A DNA stretch of 64,000 nucleotides, taken from an uncultured Eubacteriales bacterium. Lineage in GTDB: Bacteria > Bacillota > Clostridia > Christensenellales > Aristaeellaceae. The translations under genes and the position numbers were made by a program. The notes beneath the pieces are model-generated. The model did no database searches. It saw only the letters and a list, made by a program, of their open reading frames with translations, and was not told the DNA's origin. Location of the stretch: positions 33,561 to 97,560 of the forward strand of contig CACZHW010000003.1 of NCBI GenBank assembly GCA_902781095.1, read 5' to 3'. Shown here one piece after another: positions 54,724 through 62,937 of this stretch (its first letter is position 1; each line of letters opens with the position of its first letter).

Positions 54724-55509
54724 ATGCCCGCGAATATACCTTCTTCGTTCTTTGAATGGGTCAGTTTCCTGCTGGACAAGTACGGCGCACTGTTTTTCAA
54801 GGGAACGGTTGTGACCCTGGAGGTCGCGCTGACCGGTACGGTCTTCGGCTTTCTCCTTGGACTCATCGTGGCCATCGTGCGGACGATCCCGCTCAGCAAA
54901 AAAAGCAGGGCGAAGCGGATTGCGCTGCACGTCTGCCGGTTTCTGCTGGGCGCCTATATCGAAGTCTTCCGCGGCACGCCGATGATCGTGCAGTCGATGG
55001 TGATCTACTACGGCCTGATGCAGGTCGGCGTCAAAATGCCGGTCCTCGCTGCCGCGATCTTCATCGTGTCGATCAATACGGGCGCGTACATGGCGGAGAT
55101 CATCCGCGGCGGGATCATCAGCGTGGACAAAGGGCAGAAGGAGGCGACCGTCGCGCTGGGCATGACGCACTGGCAGGGGATGGTGCACGTCGTGCTGCCG
55201 CAGGCGGTGCGCAACATCATGCCGTCGATTGGCAACGAGTTCGTCGTCAACATTAAGGACTCCAGCGTGCTCAACGTCATCTCGGTCGGCGAGCTGTTTT
55301 TCATGAGCAAATCCGCCGCAGGCGCATATCTGCGCTATTTTGAGGTGTTCTTTATCACGGCCTGCATCTATCTGGTGCTGACCTTCTCCGTGACGCGGCT
55401 GCTCCGCCTCATGGAAAAGAAGATGGACGGACAGGATCATTACACGATCTACGGTTCGCAGAGCGACAGCAAGAGCAGCATCACGGTGCAGGAGGGCGGG
55501 CAGGTATGA
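54724..55509 (+). CDS. Amino-acid ABC transporter permease
   Basis: 261 aa HisM/GlnP-type permease, about five helices. [21 protein letters not shown] near the start, [20 protein letters not shown], and the EAA loop [42 protein letters not shown] region contact the ATPase. ATG 54724 has a 10-base spacing to GAGAGGA; the earlier TTG at 54715 is too close. Overlaps the ATPase gene in ATGA. Confidence 0.93.
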   Translation: MPANIPSSFFEWVSFLLDKYGALFFKGTVVTLEVALTGTVFGFLLGLIVAIVRTIPLSKKSRAKRIALHVCRFLLGAYIEVFRGTPMIVQSMVIYYGLMQVGVKMPVLAAAIFIVSINTGAYMAEIIRGGIISVDKGQKEATVALGMTHWQGMVHVVLPQAVRNIMPSIGNEFVVNIKDSSVLNVISVGELFFMSKSAAGAYLRYFEVFFITACIYLVLTFSVTRLLRLMEKKMDGQDHYTIYGSQSDSKSSITVQEGGQV

Positions 55510-56246
55510 AACCCATCTTGGAGATTTCCCATCTGGAAAAGCGCTTCGGCGATCATCTGGTCCTGAAGGACATCAACTTTCAAGTGGACCAAGGGGAGGT
55601 CATCTGCGTCATCGGCTCGTCCGGCTCCGGCAAGAGCACGATGCTGCGCTGCATCAACTTCCTGGAGGAGCCAACGGGCGGGCGCATCCTCTACCACGGG
55701 AAGGACGCGGCGACCGAGTGGCGGCGGACGGAATACAACGCGAAGGTCGGCATGGTTTTCCAGTCGTTCAACCTCTTCAGCAACATGAGCGTGCTGGAGA
55801 ACTGCGTCGCGGGGCAGATGTACGTCCTAAAGACGCCCCGGAAGGAAGCGGAGGAGAAGGCGGTCTACTTCCTGGAGAAAGTCGGGATGGGGCAGTACCG
55901 GTACGCCAAGCCGGCGCAGCTCTCCGGCGGGCAGAAGCAGCGCGTGGCCATCGCCAGGGCACTGTGCATGGAGCCGGAAATCCTGCTGTTCGACGAACCG
56001 ACCAGCGCGCTGGACCCGGAGATGGTGGGCGAGGTGCTCGGCGTCATGCAGAAGCTCGCGGCCTCCGGGATGACGATGCTCATCGTGACCCATGAGATGA
56101 GCTTCGCGCGCGACGTGGCCCAGCGGGTTCTGTTCATGGACGGCGGAATCATCCTGGAAGACGCCAAACCCGCAGAACTGTTCACGAATCCCAAACAGGA
56201 GCGTACCAAGGAGTTCCTGCAGCGGGTCATCGCCAGGCAGCTGTGA
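55506..56246 (+). CDS. Amino-acid ABC transporter ATPase
   Basis: 246 aa. Walker [11 protein letters not shown]-loop [17 protein letters not shown], signature [15 protein letters not shown], Walker [19 protein letters not shown], and the H-switch [15 protein letters not shown]; GlnQ/HisP subfamily. Completes the riboswitch-controlled importer. ATGA overlap with the permease. Confidence 0.95.
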   Translation: MKPILEISHLEKRFGDHLVLKDINFQVDQGEVICVIGSSGSGKSTMLRCINFLEEPTGGRILYHGKDAATEWRRTEYNAKVGMVFQSFNLFSNMSVLENCVAGQMYVLKTPRKEAEEKAVYFLEKVGMGQYRYAKPAQLSGGQKQRVAIARALCMEPEILLFDEPTSALDPEMVGEVLGVMQKLAASGMTMLIVTHEMSFARDVAQRVLFMDGGIILEDAKPAELFTNPKQERTKEFLQRVIARQL

Positions 56247-56273
56247 TCCGGTAGAGATTCTCTCAGAAATGTC

Positions 56274-56302
56274 TTGACAACAGGCGGATGAAGTGATAAC
56301 AT
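56274..56302 (+). promoter_or_regulatory. Promoter of the tRNA-Tyr/tRNA-Leu operon
   Basis: TTGACA at 56274-56279, 17-nt spacer, TAACAT at 56297-56302. Confidence 0.7.
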
Positions 56303-56311
56303 AAATTTGTT

Positions 56312-56396
<85 letters not shown>

Positions 56397-56402
56397 GATT
56401 CT

Positions 56403-56489
56403 GCGGGAATGGCGGAATTGGCAGACGCGCTAGATTCAGGTTCTAGTGAAAGCAATTTCATGCAGGTTCAAGTCCTGTTTCCCGCACCA
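56403..56489 (+). tRNA. tRNA-Leu (CAG)
   Basis: 87 nt, long variable arm, encoded CCA. Acceptor GCGGGAA/TTCCCGC; anticodon arm CTAGA-TTCAGGT-TCTAG gives CAG. Six bases after tRNA-Tyr. Confidence 0.95.
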
Positions 56490-56493
56490 ACCG

Positions 56494-56531
56494 ACAACCC
56501 TGATCTTGATACGAGGTCAGGGTTGTTTTTT
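56494..56531 (+). terminator. Terminator of the tRNA-Tyr/Leu operon
   Basis: Fifteen-pair stem between 56494-56508 and 56512-56526 (two G-U pairs) closing on a 3-nt loop, with six or seven T after it. Confidence 0.88.
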
Positions 56532-56735
56532 ATCCACGCACCCCGCAGCAAAGGGCCTTTTGCCGTTCTCTCCGCAGATGAAGCCGGGCCCGGTGCCGTC
56601 TGCCGGACCAGGATCGCAGGGGAGGCTGAAGCGGAGGACCGGATAAGGGAGGCTCTTTCCAAAGCCTGCCGTTTCATGCTATATTGGTATGGGCCGACAG
56701 AAGGATAAGTCGGGATTTGATGAAGGAGATGTGCA

Positions 56736-57146
56736 ATGAGTAATAAAGACATTATAAAATATTTTTACGAAGTGATTGTCTCCGAAAACTTGCTTGATGA
56801 ACTTCATAAATACATTTCAGAGGACTGTGTGCAGAGAGTTGGAGAAAAAGCATATTTTATTGGAACAGAAGGAATGAAACAGCATCTTCTCGCCGTCAAA
56901 CAAACTTACCCCGATTATACACTGAAGATTATCCACCAATACACCGATGGCGACTATGTAATTTCAGAGTTTATCATGCGTGGAACCCACAAAGGTGACT
57001 TTCTGGGAATAACACCAACCAATAAGGTTTTAGAAATTACGGGAGTTGACATTGACAGAGTTGTTGACGGAAAAATTGTCGAGCACAGTGGTTCAACTGA
57101 AACCTTTGAGACATTCTGGACAAACGGTTTGATTAAACCAGTATAA
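56736..57146 (+). CDS. SnoaL-like / ester-cyclase family protein
   Basis: 136 aa NTF2-fold protein of the SnoaL-like group: an N-terminal helix pair (KDIIKYFYEVIVSENLLDELHKYISED), GTEGMKQHLLAVKQTYPDYTLKI, and the final strands DFLGITPTNKVLEITGVDIDRVVDGKIVEH. Substrate unknown. Codon use is markedly AT-rich (ATA, AAA, TTT, AAT) compared with neighbours, suggesting horizontal transfer. Good RBS (GAAGGAGATG). It lies 246 bases after tRNA-Leu. Confidence 0.8.
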   Translation: MSNKDIIKYFYEVIVSENLLDELHKYISEDCVQRVGEKAYFIGTEGMKQHLLAVKQTYPDYTLKIIHQYTDGDYVISEFIMRGTHKGDFLGITPTNKVLEITGVDIDRVVDGKIVEHSGSTETFETFWTNGLIKPV

Positions 57147-57250
57147 TACCAGCGTGAATATATGGAGGTGTTGTCCGTTATAACTACGTTCTGAACCAAA
57201 GAAATCCCGGTTTCTCTGGATAGCGTTCAGACGGGATTTGCGGAGGCAGC

Positions 57251-57773
57251 ATGAATACACATCTTCATGAGCAGATGACAGTGGCGCAGATCATGGAAAG
57301 AATGATTGCTTTCTCTGAGGGCAACATGCATGATATTGATCATCTGATTCGGGTATGGACATATGCAAAAACCATCGGAGAACTGGAAGGATTGGACGCC
57401 GATACGCAGTATATTCTTGAAGTATCGGCAAGTATCGGCGATCACACACGATATCGTCTGTCCGCTTTGCCGCGGGAAATACGGGAATACAAACGGAAAG
57501 CATCAGGAGGAAGAGGGCGCCCCTCTGGTAAGAGCGTTTCTCGCAGATACCGGGATGACAGAAGCGCAGATCGGGCGTATTGCTTATCTGGTCGGTCATC
57601 ATCATACAATTAATGGAATTGATGCCCTGGACTGGCAAATCCTTATTGAAGCCGACTACATTGCGAACGCAACTGAAAACAGCTACAGCGAAAAGAATGT
57701 AAGGAGCTTTGTTCAGAAAATCATGAAGACAGACAGCGGTAAAAGGCTGGCGCAGAGCATATTCCGCCTTTAA
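57251..57773 (+). pseudogene. HD-domain phosphohydrolase, frameshifted
   Basis: Two overlapping frames together make one HD-family protein. The first (from ATG 57251) carries GNMHDIDHLIRVWTYAKTIGELEGL and TQYILEVSAS. The second continues AITHDIVCPLCRGKYGN, EEGAPLVRAFLADTGM, YLVGHHHTINGIDALDWQIL and ends GKRLAQSIFRL. The shift is at a tandem 10-base duplication (57420-57439); deleting one copy restores EVSAITHDIV and an uninterrupted 170-residue frame. All HD-family His/Asp motifs would be present in the repaired protein. As written it yields a truncated product. Confidence 0.85.
57420..57439 (+). repeat. Ten-base tandem duplication causing a frameshift
   Basis: AAGTATCGGC occurs twice in a row (57420-57429 and 57430-57439) inside the HD-domain gene, changing the frame by +1. 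Confidence 0.9.
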
Positions 57774-57938
57774 GCTGCAAATACCGGTTGCCGGGCAGAA
57801 AACACCCTGCGCCGGATAAAATGAATCCCAAAGCCGGTCCATTGTTCTAATGAAGCGACTAAAAGGGCCGGGCATCTGTGTAACGCGGATGCCCATCGAT
57901 TCAAAGGAATAAAACGGGAAGCGGAGGAAAATCGGAAA

Positions 57939-58742
57939 ATGAAAACCGGGAATCGGCGTTCTGGCATCAGGAAGACCGCAGGCGATATTCTGCTCCTGCT
58001 GGCCGTTCTTCTTGCTCTCGATGTCGTTTTTGTGATGCCGGCCAGGATTGATGCCGTCGTGCTGAAAGCGGATTACCGGAAAGTATTCCGGTATGAGATT
58101 CTCTTCTGCCTGATTCTTCTGCTGTTTGCGCTGGATGTCCGGTTCAATCTCTTCACGAGATGGAAACCCGCAGCGCTGAGGGGCACCGGCTGGCTTCTGC
58201 GGGGCGCCGTCGTCCTGCTGAGCGCAGTGATCCTCTTCTTCTGCGGGAGAGTGATAACCGGAAGCGTGATGGATACCGCGGGCCGGGCGGATTACGCGGT
58301 TGTGCTCGGACTGGCGCTGGAGAACGGAGAACCTGCGCCCGACCTGCTGACCAGACTGGATACCGCCCGGGAATACCTTAAGAGATACCCTGAAGCGCGT
58401 CTGATCCTGACCGGCGGAAACGCAGATGCGTCCGGCCGGACGGAAGCCGCCGTCATGCGCGACGTCCTGACAGAACGCGGCGTGCCGGAAGAGAGGCTGA
58501 TCCTTGAGGACCGGGCGCAGACGACGAAAGAGAATTTCGGCAATATCGCCGGAATCGTCTCGCCGGAGGAGCCGATTGTGATGATCAGCAGCGATTATCA
58601 CATGGACCGTGGGGTCCGGAATGCGAAGGAAGGCGGTTTCTCTCAGGTGATGAGGCTTCCGGCACCCTCCTCCTTCCTGGCCTATGGGGCCAACATGCTC
58701 TCGGAAGTGGTACTTGATCTGAATGACCTCACCAGCCGCTGA
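57939..58742 (+). CDS. YdcF-family (DUF218) membrane protein
   Basis: 267 aa. Three N-terminal membrane helices (ILLLLAVLLALDVVFVM, YEILFCLILLLFALDV, LRGAVVLLSAVILFFCG) precede a DUF218 domain: DYAVVLGLALENGEPAPDLLTRLDTA, LILTGGNADASGRTEAAVM, TTKENFGNIAGI and ISSDYHMDRGVRNAKEGG. The family includes envelope proteins such as SanA and ElyC; substrate unclear. ATG 57939 follows AGCGGAGGAAAATC. Base composition is closer to the chromosome average than the preceding two genes. Confidence 0.85.
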   Translation: MKTGNRRSGIRKTAGDILLLLAVLLALDVVFVMPARIDAVVLKADYRKVFRYEILFCLILLLFALDVRFNLFTRWKPAALRGTGWLLRGAVVLLSAVILFFCGRVITGSVMDTAGRADYAVVLGLALENGEPAPDLLTRLDTAREYLKRYPEARLILTGGNADASGRTEAAVMRDVLTERGVPEERLILEDRAQTTKENFGNIAGIVSPEEPIVMISSDYHMDRGVRNAKEGGFSQVMRLPAPSSFLAYGANMLSEVVLDLNDLTSR

Positions 58743-58800
58743 AGACAGGGAGCAGGAGGCAAGTATGGCATCGTCAAAGAAGGATGAAAGGAGAACTGGT

Positions 58801-59382
58801 ATGAAACTGATCATTGCCAGTAAGAACAAGGGGAAAATCCGGGAGTACAAAGACATCTTTGAGCCGTTGGGGTTTCAGGTGTACGGTCAGGACGAGGCAA
58901 ATATCCATCTTGACGTGGAGGAGACCGGAACCACTTTCGAGCAGAATGCTGCCCTGAAGGCGCGGGCGATCTACAAGCTGTCCCATTGCTGTGTAATCTC
59001 GGATGACAGCGGGTTGGAAGTGGAAGCGCTGGGTGGGGAGCCGGGGCTCTACTCCGCCCGGTATAAGGGCCTTCAGACGGAGCACGAGCGCCGGATGGCC
59101 GTTCTGAAAGGGCTGGAAGGGAAAGAAAACCGCAATGCGCGGTTTGTAACCTGTATTTGTTTTATCGATGAAACGGGAGAGGAGCATCTCTTTACGGGAA
59201 TCTGGAACGGGGTCATCGCCGAAAAGGAAGAAGGCACGAACGGCTTCGGATATGACCCGATCTTCATCTCCGGGGATGGGGACGGCAAAACCACGGCCAG
59301 CCTGCCGCTTTCCTTTAAGGAAACCCATTCCCACAGGGCGAAGGCAGTAAAGAAACTGATCGCCTATCTTCAAGCCCGGTAA
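58801..59382 (+). CDS. rdgB: XTP/dITP diphosphatase (RdgB/HAM1)
   Basis: 193 aa nucleotide-sanitising pyrophosphatase removing ITP, dITP and XTP. Start KLIIASKNKGKIREYKDIFEP; FEQNAALKARAIY; active-site DDSGLEVEALGGEPGLYSARY; NGFGYDPIF; and C-terminal SFKETHSHRAKAVKKL. ATG 58801 (RBS AAAGGAG) gives the canonical N terminus; ATG 58765, also with GGAGG upstream, would add 12 residues and cannot be excluded. Confidence 0.94.
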   Translation: MKLIIASKNKGKIREYKDIFEPLGFQVYGQDEANIHLDVEETGTTFEQNAALKARAIYKLSHCCVISDDSGLEVEALGGEPGLYSARYKGLQTEHERRMAVLKGLEGKENRNARFVTCICFIDETGEEHLFTGIWNGVIAEKEEGTNGFGYDPIFISGDGDGKTTASLPLSFKETHSHRAKAVKKLIAYLQAR

Positions 59383-59466
59383 CCCTCCGGTCTGTCCGGC
59401 GGAAGAGCGCTGCCGGAAGAACAGAAAATGACCGGCCGGACACCCCGCTTGAAATCGACGGACAGC

Positions 59467-59500
59467 AAACAAGCCGCCTCTACAAAGAGACGGCTTGTTT
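59467..59500. terminator. Bidirectional terminator between rdgB and recX
   Basis: Fifteen-bp stem with one mismatch (59467-59481 with 59486-59500), 4-nt loop, short T tract on both strands; its right arm reaches the first base of the recX stop codon. Confidence 0.7.
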
Positions 59501-60156
59501 CAATCCATCGTTTCCGGGTCGTTGTCTTTCAGATAATCGTCCAGCGCGGCGCGGGCTTCCGAAAAAGAATAGCCCCTGCGCACTATCTGCTGGATGGCTT
59601 TCGCGCGTTCCTTCGGGTCGTCCAGGTTCCGGCCGCGGACCGCTTTACTAAGGCACCGGAAAAGCGCCTCGTCCGCCGCGGAACCGCCGTCCAGTTCGGA
59701 CAGCGCGTCCTCCACGAGGGTACGGTCCACCCCCTTGAGGAGCAGCTCGCTGCGGATCCGGTTCGGCCCGATTCCTTTGGCCAGGCGGGAGCGGATCCAG
59801 TCCCGGGTGAAGGTCCGGTCGTCCAGGTAGCCCAGCTCCTGGAAACTTGCGAGGGTCTCTTCGACGGACTCGTCGTCAAATCCGCCGCGCCGGAGCGCGT
59901 TCTCTGTCTCCCTGACGGAGCGGCCGCGGAAGGAGAGCAGAGCGGCCGCCTTGTTGCCGGCCGCATTCCGCGTAAGGGCGCGGATCCGCGCGTCCAGTCC
60001 GCTCCTGCTGACGGTCTGCCCTTCTTTAAGACGCAGGCTGAGGAAGACAGCCGCAGGCACACACCGCTCCGATTCGTCGGAGAGGACGAGCTGAACGACG
60101 CTGCGCCTTTTCTCGACGGAGAGAACCGTGACTGTATCCGGGCAGGGGCCGTTCAT
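59500..60156 (-). CDS. recX: Regulatory protein RecX
   Basis: 218 aa, three-helix-repeat protein that modulates RecA filaments. Segments: LLSFRGRSVRETENALRRGGF, VEETLASFQELGYLDDRTFTRDWIRSRL, GIGPNRIRSELLLKGVDRTLVEDAL and KAIQQIVRRGYSFSEARAALDDYL. ATG 60156 overlaps the lgt stop (ATGA), so it is coupled to lgt; recA is not in the window. Confidence 0.88.
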   Translation of the reverse strand: MNGPCPDTVTVLSVEKRRSVVQLVLSDESERCVPAAVFLSLRLKEGQTVSRSGLDARIRALTRNAAGNKAAALLSFRGRSVRETENALRRGGFDDESVEETLASFQELGYLDDRTFTRDWIRSRLAKGIGPNRIRSELLLKGVDRTLVEDALSELDGGSAADEALFRCLSKAVRGRNLDDPKERAKAIQQIVRRGYSFSEARAALDDYLKDNDPETMD

Positions 60157-61319
60157 GCTTTGCGCACCTGCATCCGGGCTGCCGTCGTCCGGTGGTCCGG
60201 GGAGAAGGGATAGCAGAGGAGCCAGCCGTCAATGCACAGCTGGAGCATCGCGACGATCTGCCGGATCGTCACGAGGTAGGTGTTGTCCTCATTGGCGCGC
60301 CCCAGCCCGGCGAGGAAGACCGCAAGATTGAGGAAGGCGCCCAGCAGCAGGGGCAGGGCGACGGTCCGATCCCGCTTGCCGCTGTCCAGCGTCCAGAGCG
60401 CGATGATCAGGAGCTTGGACAGCAGCAGCGCGATCAGCAGGATCTGGGAGAAACGGAAGAGGGAACTGTAGGCGTTCCGCTCGAATTCGCCGATCATGGC
60501 CAGGGCGATGCACAGCGCCGCGTCGATCACCGGAAGGAGGGTGACAAGCCCGATGCGGTCGCGGATGCGCAGGAAGAAGTACAGGATGATCGCGAAGCAG
60601 ACGACGCCGGAGAGCACCTGCGAGATCCGGACGAAGTCGCTGATAAAGGTGAGGCTGTCGTCGCGCAGGCCTTCGATGACGGCACGGGCGGAAGCGTAGA
60701 GGAGCAGGTACCACAGGAAGACGTCGCCGTCCATGCGCTTGTGCCGCCGGACGAGCCGGAGCAGCGCGAAGATGACCAGGTCCGCGCAGAACTCGTAGAA
60801 GAACGTGGCCATATGCCAGTACCAGACTTCGCCGACGGGAATCTCGACGGCGAAGGGGAAGAACTGCAGGGCGGTTTCGGAGATGCGCAGTCCGTAGGCC
60901 TCCATGTTGATGTAGTTTCCCCAGCGGCCGATCGCCTGCCCGAGCACCAGGGAAGGGGCGACGATGTCCAGGAGCCGGAGGACGGAGATGCCGTGCCGCT
61001 TTGCGGTCAGCCGGGCGGCGATCAGCCCACCGATGATCCCGCCGTAGATGGCCAGGCCGCCCTCGTGAATCTTCAGAATGGAAAGCCAGTCGTCGCTGTA
61101 GTCGTTCCAGCGGAAGAAGACGTAGTACAGCCTGGCGCCGATGATCCCCAGCGGGATGGCCAGGAGAAGAAAATCGACGATGAGGTCGTCGGAGAGCCGC
61201 TGCCGGCGGGCTTCCCGGGTGGCGAGCCGGTAGCCGGCGAGGATGGAGAGCACGATGAGGACGGCGTACCAACTGACGCCGCCGAAAATAAAGCGGTTGA
61301 TCATGGGCCTGCTGAGCAT
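60153..61319 (-). CDS. lgt: Prolipoprotein diacylglyceryl transferase with C-terminal extension
   Basis: 388 aa; Lgt proteins are usually 260-300 aa. Lgt adds diacylglycerol to the lipobox Cys of prolipoproteins. Motifs: RLYYVFFRW, HEGGLAIYGGIIGGLIAAR (near 85), and the signature GQAIGRWGNYINMEAYG near 130; WYWHMATFFYEFCADL and a late YASARAVIEGLRDDSL follow. After about residue 265 there are more than 100 extra residues with three or four further hydrophobic segments. ATG 61319 is placed 9 bases after GGAGGT. It can act on the lipoproteins coded here (ApbE, the giant protein). Confidence 0.9.
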   Translation of the reverse strand: MLSRPMINRFIFGGVSWYAVLIVLSILAGYRLATREARRQRLSDDLIVDFLLLAIPLGIIGARLYYVFFRWNDYSDDWLSILKIHEGGLAIYGGIIGGLIAARLTAKRHGISVLRLLDIVAPSLVLGQAIGRWGNYINMEAYGLRISETALQFFPFAVEIPVGEVWYWHMATFFYEFCADLVIFALLRLVRRHKRMDGDVFLWYLLLYASARAVIEGLRDDSLTFISDFVRISQVLSGVVCFAIILYFFLRIRDRIGLVTLLPVIDAALCIALAMIGEFERNAYSSLFRFSQILLIALLLSKLLIIALWTLDSGKRDRTVALPLLLGAFLNLAVFLAGLGRANEDNTYLVTIRQIVAMLQLCIDGWLLCYPFSPDHRTTAARMQVRKA

Positions 61320-61350
61320 AACCCGGATACCTCCTTCGAGACAGTGAATT

Positions 61351-61378
61351 AAAAAGACGCCCGGGCATATGCCCGGGC
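61351..61378 (-). terminator. Palindromic terminator between the 38-aa gene and lgt
   Basis: A perfect 20-base palindrome (61359-61378; arms GCCCGGGCAT/ATGCCCGGGC) followed on the minus strand by GTCTTTTT. It lies just after the small gene and upstream of lgt, so it may terminate or attenuate transcription into lgt-recX. Confidence 0.8.
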
Positions 61379-61393
61379 ATGTTCCGTTTAAGA

Positions 61394-61510
61394 TTATCTG
61401 ACCAGATAGGGCAGGATGGCGGTCAGCAGTAGGGCGCAGCACGCCACGATGGCGATGATGCGGACGAGCTTGGCTCTCTTTTCCTGCTTGGCGGTCTTCT
61501 TTACGGTCAT
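61394..61510 (-). CDS. Small single-helix membrane protein, 38 aa
   Basis: MTVKKTAKQEKRAKLVRIIA is a basic N terminus, followed by a hydrophobic helix IVACCALLLTAILPYLVR. GGAGGGAAACG precedes the ATG on the minus strand and a terminator follows. The layout is like other tiny membrane proteins of Firmicutes (DUF4044-like). Function unknown. Confidence 0.7.
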   Translation of the reverse strand: MTVKKTAKQEKRAKLVRIIAIVACCALLLTAILPYLVR

Positions 61511-61597
61511 CTTCGTTTCCCTCCGTTGGATTTTTTCGTATTATAGCATAAAACGGAAGGTGTAACAATCGGAAAACAAATTAAAAAACCGAAAAAG

Positions 61598-61627
61598 TTG
61601 CAGACCACCGGAAAAGCGTGGTATAAT
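61598..61627 (+). promoter_or_regulatory. Promoter of yebC
   Basis: TTGCAG at 61598-61603, 18-nt spacer, TATAAT at 61622-61627. Confidence 0.65.
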
Positions 61628-61661
61628 CCGATAGAAAAATTACCGGGAGGAGTAAACAGAT

Positions 61662-62411
61662 ATGTCCGGACATTCCAAATGGGCGAATATCAAGCATAAA
61701 AAGGGCAAGGCAGATGCCGAAAGAGGCAAAATCTTTACAAAAATCGGCAGGGAAATCGCAATCGCCGTCCGCGACGGCGGGCCGGATCCGGCGATCAACG
61801 GCAAACTGAGGGACGTCATCGCCAAGGCCAAGGCCAGCAACATGCCGAACGAGAATATCAAGCGTTCAATCGCGAAAGCGGCCGGCGACGGCGGAAACGT
61901 CAACTATGAGGAGATCCAGTACGAGGGATACGCCCCCGGCGGAGTGGCGGTGATCGTCTCCACGTTGACGGACAACCGGAACCGTACGGCTTCCGACATC
62001 CGGCACATCTTCGACAAGAACGGCGGCTCTCTGGGCACGAACGGCTGCGTCTCCTATATGTTTGACAAAGTCGGACTGATCGTGATCGAGCGCAGCCCGG
62101 GAATGGACGAGGACGAGGTCATGATGGCCGCGCTGGACGCGGGCGCTTCGGATATCGAGGCGGAAGAGGACAGCTTTGAGGTCACCACCGCGGTGGAGGA
62201 CTTCCAGAGCGTCCGCGACAACCTGGAGAAGGCGGGTTACGCCTTCCTCAGCGCGGAACTGACGATGGTGCCGCAGACGACGAACGAAATCACCGATCCG
62301 GAGACGGTCGAAAAGATTCAGAAGATGCTGGAGATGCTGGATGACCTGGACGACGTTCAGGATGTCTATCACAACGGCGATCTCCCGGAAGAAGAGGAAG
62401 AAGAGGACTGA
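61662..62411 (+). CDS. yebC: YebC/PmpR family protein
   Basis: 249 aa, starts [20 protein letters not shown], the family hallmark; [44 protein letters not shown] and [18 protein letters not shown] follow, with an acidic C-terminal tail. Members act as transcription regulators or, as shown for some, help ribosomes through proline stretches. Good RBS (GGGAGGAG). Its TGA lies in the same frame as the following gene. Confidence 0.95.
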   Translation: MSGHSKWANIKHKKGKADAERGKIFTKIGREIAIAVRDGGPDPAINGKLRDVIAKAKASNMPNENIKRSIAKAAGDGGNVNYEEIQYEGYAPGGVAVIVSTLTDNRNRTASDIRHIFDKNGGSLGTNGCVSYMFDKVGLIVIERSPGMDEDEVMMAALDAGASDIEAEEDSFEVTTAVEDFQSVRDNLEKAGYAFLSAELTMVPQTTNEITDPETVEKIQKMLEMLDDLDDVQDVYHNGDLPEEEEEED

Positions 62412-62432
62412 GGCCAGGGGAGGTGCTTTGTT

Positions 62433-62888
62433 CTGTTTAACAAGTGGGACAAGCGGTTCATGGAACTGGCGCGCCTGGTTTCGACGTGGGCGAGCTGCTT
62501 CCAGGAGAACCGGAAGATCGGCGCCGTCATCGTCAAAGACAAGCGGGTCATGACCACGGGATACAACGGTGCGCCGCAGGGGGTGAAGACCTGCGTCGAA
62601 AGAGGGGAATGCCTCCGCAAAAAGCTGGGCATTCCGTCGGGTACGCGCCATGAGATGTGTTACGCGGTCCACGCAGAACAAAACGCCATCATCCAGGCGG
62701 CAAAACTGGGCATCAACATTGACGGATCGACCCTCTACTGCACGCATCAGCCCTGCATCCTCTGCGCGAAGATGATCGCCAATGCGGGCATCGGAAGGGT
62801 GGTCTATGAACAGGGCTACCCGGACGAATTCGCGCTGGAGATCCTGAGGGAAGCCAACGTGACCGTCGAAAACTACAAAGAAGCGTGA
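62433..62888 (+). CDS. dCMP deaminase (ComEB-like), probable CTG start
   Basis: About 151 aa zinc deaminase supplying dUMP. VIVKDKRVMTTGYNGAPQGV, CYAVHAEQNAIIQAA (His ligand, catalytic Glu) and CTHQPCILCAKMIANAGI (two Cys ligands) are complete. The family N terminus W-D-x-x-F-M-E-L-A is present as KWDKRFMELA, but the first ATG (62460) lies at the M inside it. In frame upstream, between the yebC stop and that ATG, there is no ATG, GTG or TTG; CTG 62433 stands 7 bases after GGGGAGGTG and would give LFNKWDKRF. So a CTG start is likely. If ATG 62460 is used the protein lacks nine conserved residues. Confidence 0.85.
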   Translation: MFNKWDKRFMELARLVSTWASCFQENRKIGAVIVKDKRVMTTGYNGAPQGVKTCVERGECLRKKLGIPSGTRHEMCYAVHAEQNAIIQAAKLGINIDGSTLYCTHQPCILCAKMIANAGIGRVVYEQGYPDEFALEILREANVTVENYKEA

Positions 62889-62893
62889 AAAAG

Positions 62894-62927
62894 CGGCAGC
62901 CGTGCCAAGCGCACAGGCTGCCGTTTT
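62894..62927. terminator. Bidirectional terminator between the deaminase gene and murC
   Basis: Stem CGGCAGCC-GTGC with GCAC-GGCTGCCG (62894-62905, 62911-62923; one bulged A), A run before and T run after. Confidence 0.85.
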
Positions 62928-62937
62928 CTGCCCTTCT

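Noticed and set aside
57869..57894. Hairpin GGGCATC/GATGCCC before the YdcF-like gene as a terminator
   Set aside because: Seven-bp stem with a long loop and no T run; it may be a leader structure but termination is not supported.
56403..59400. Possible attachment-site duplication of the tRNA-Leu 3' end
   Set aside because: No second copy of the tRNA 3' sequence and no integrase was found downstream within the inspected region.
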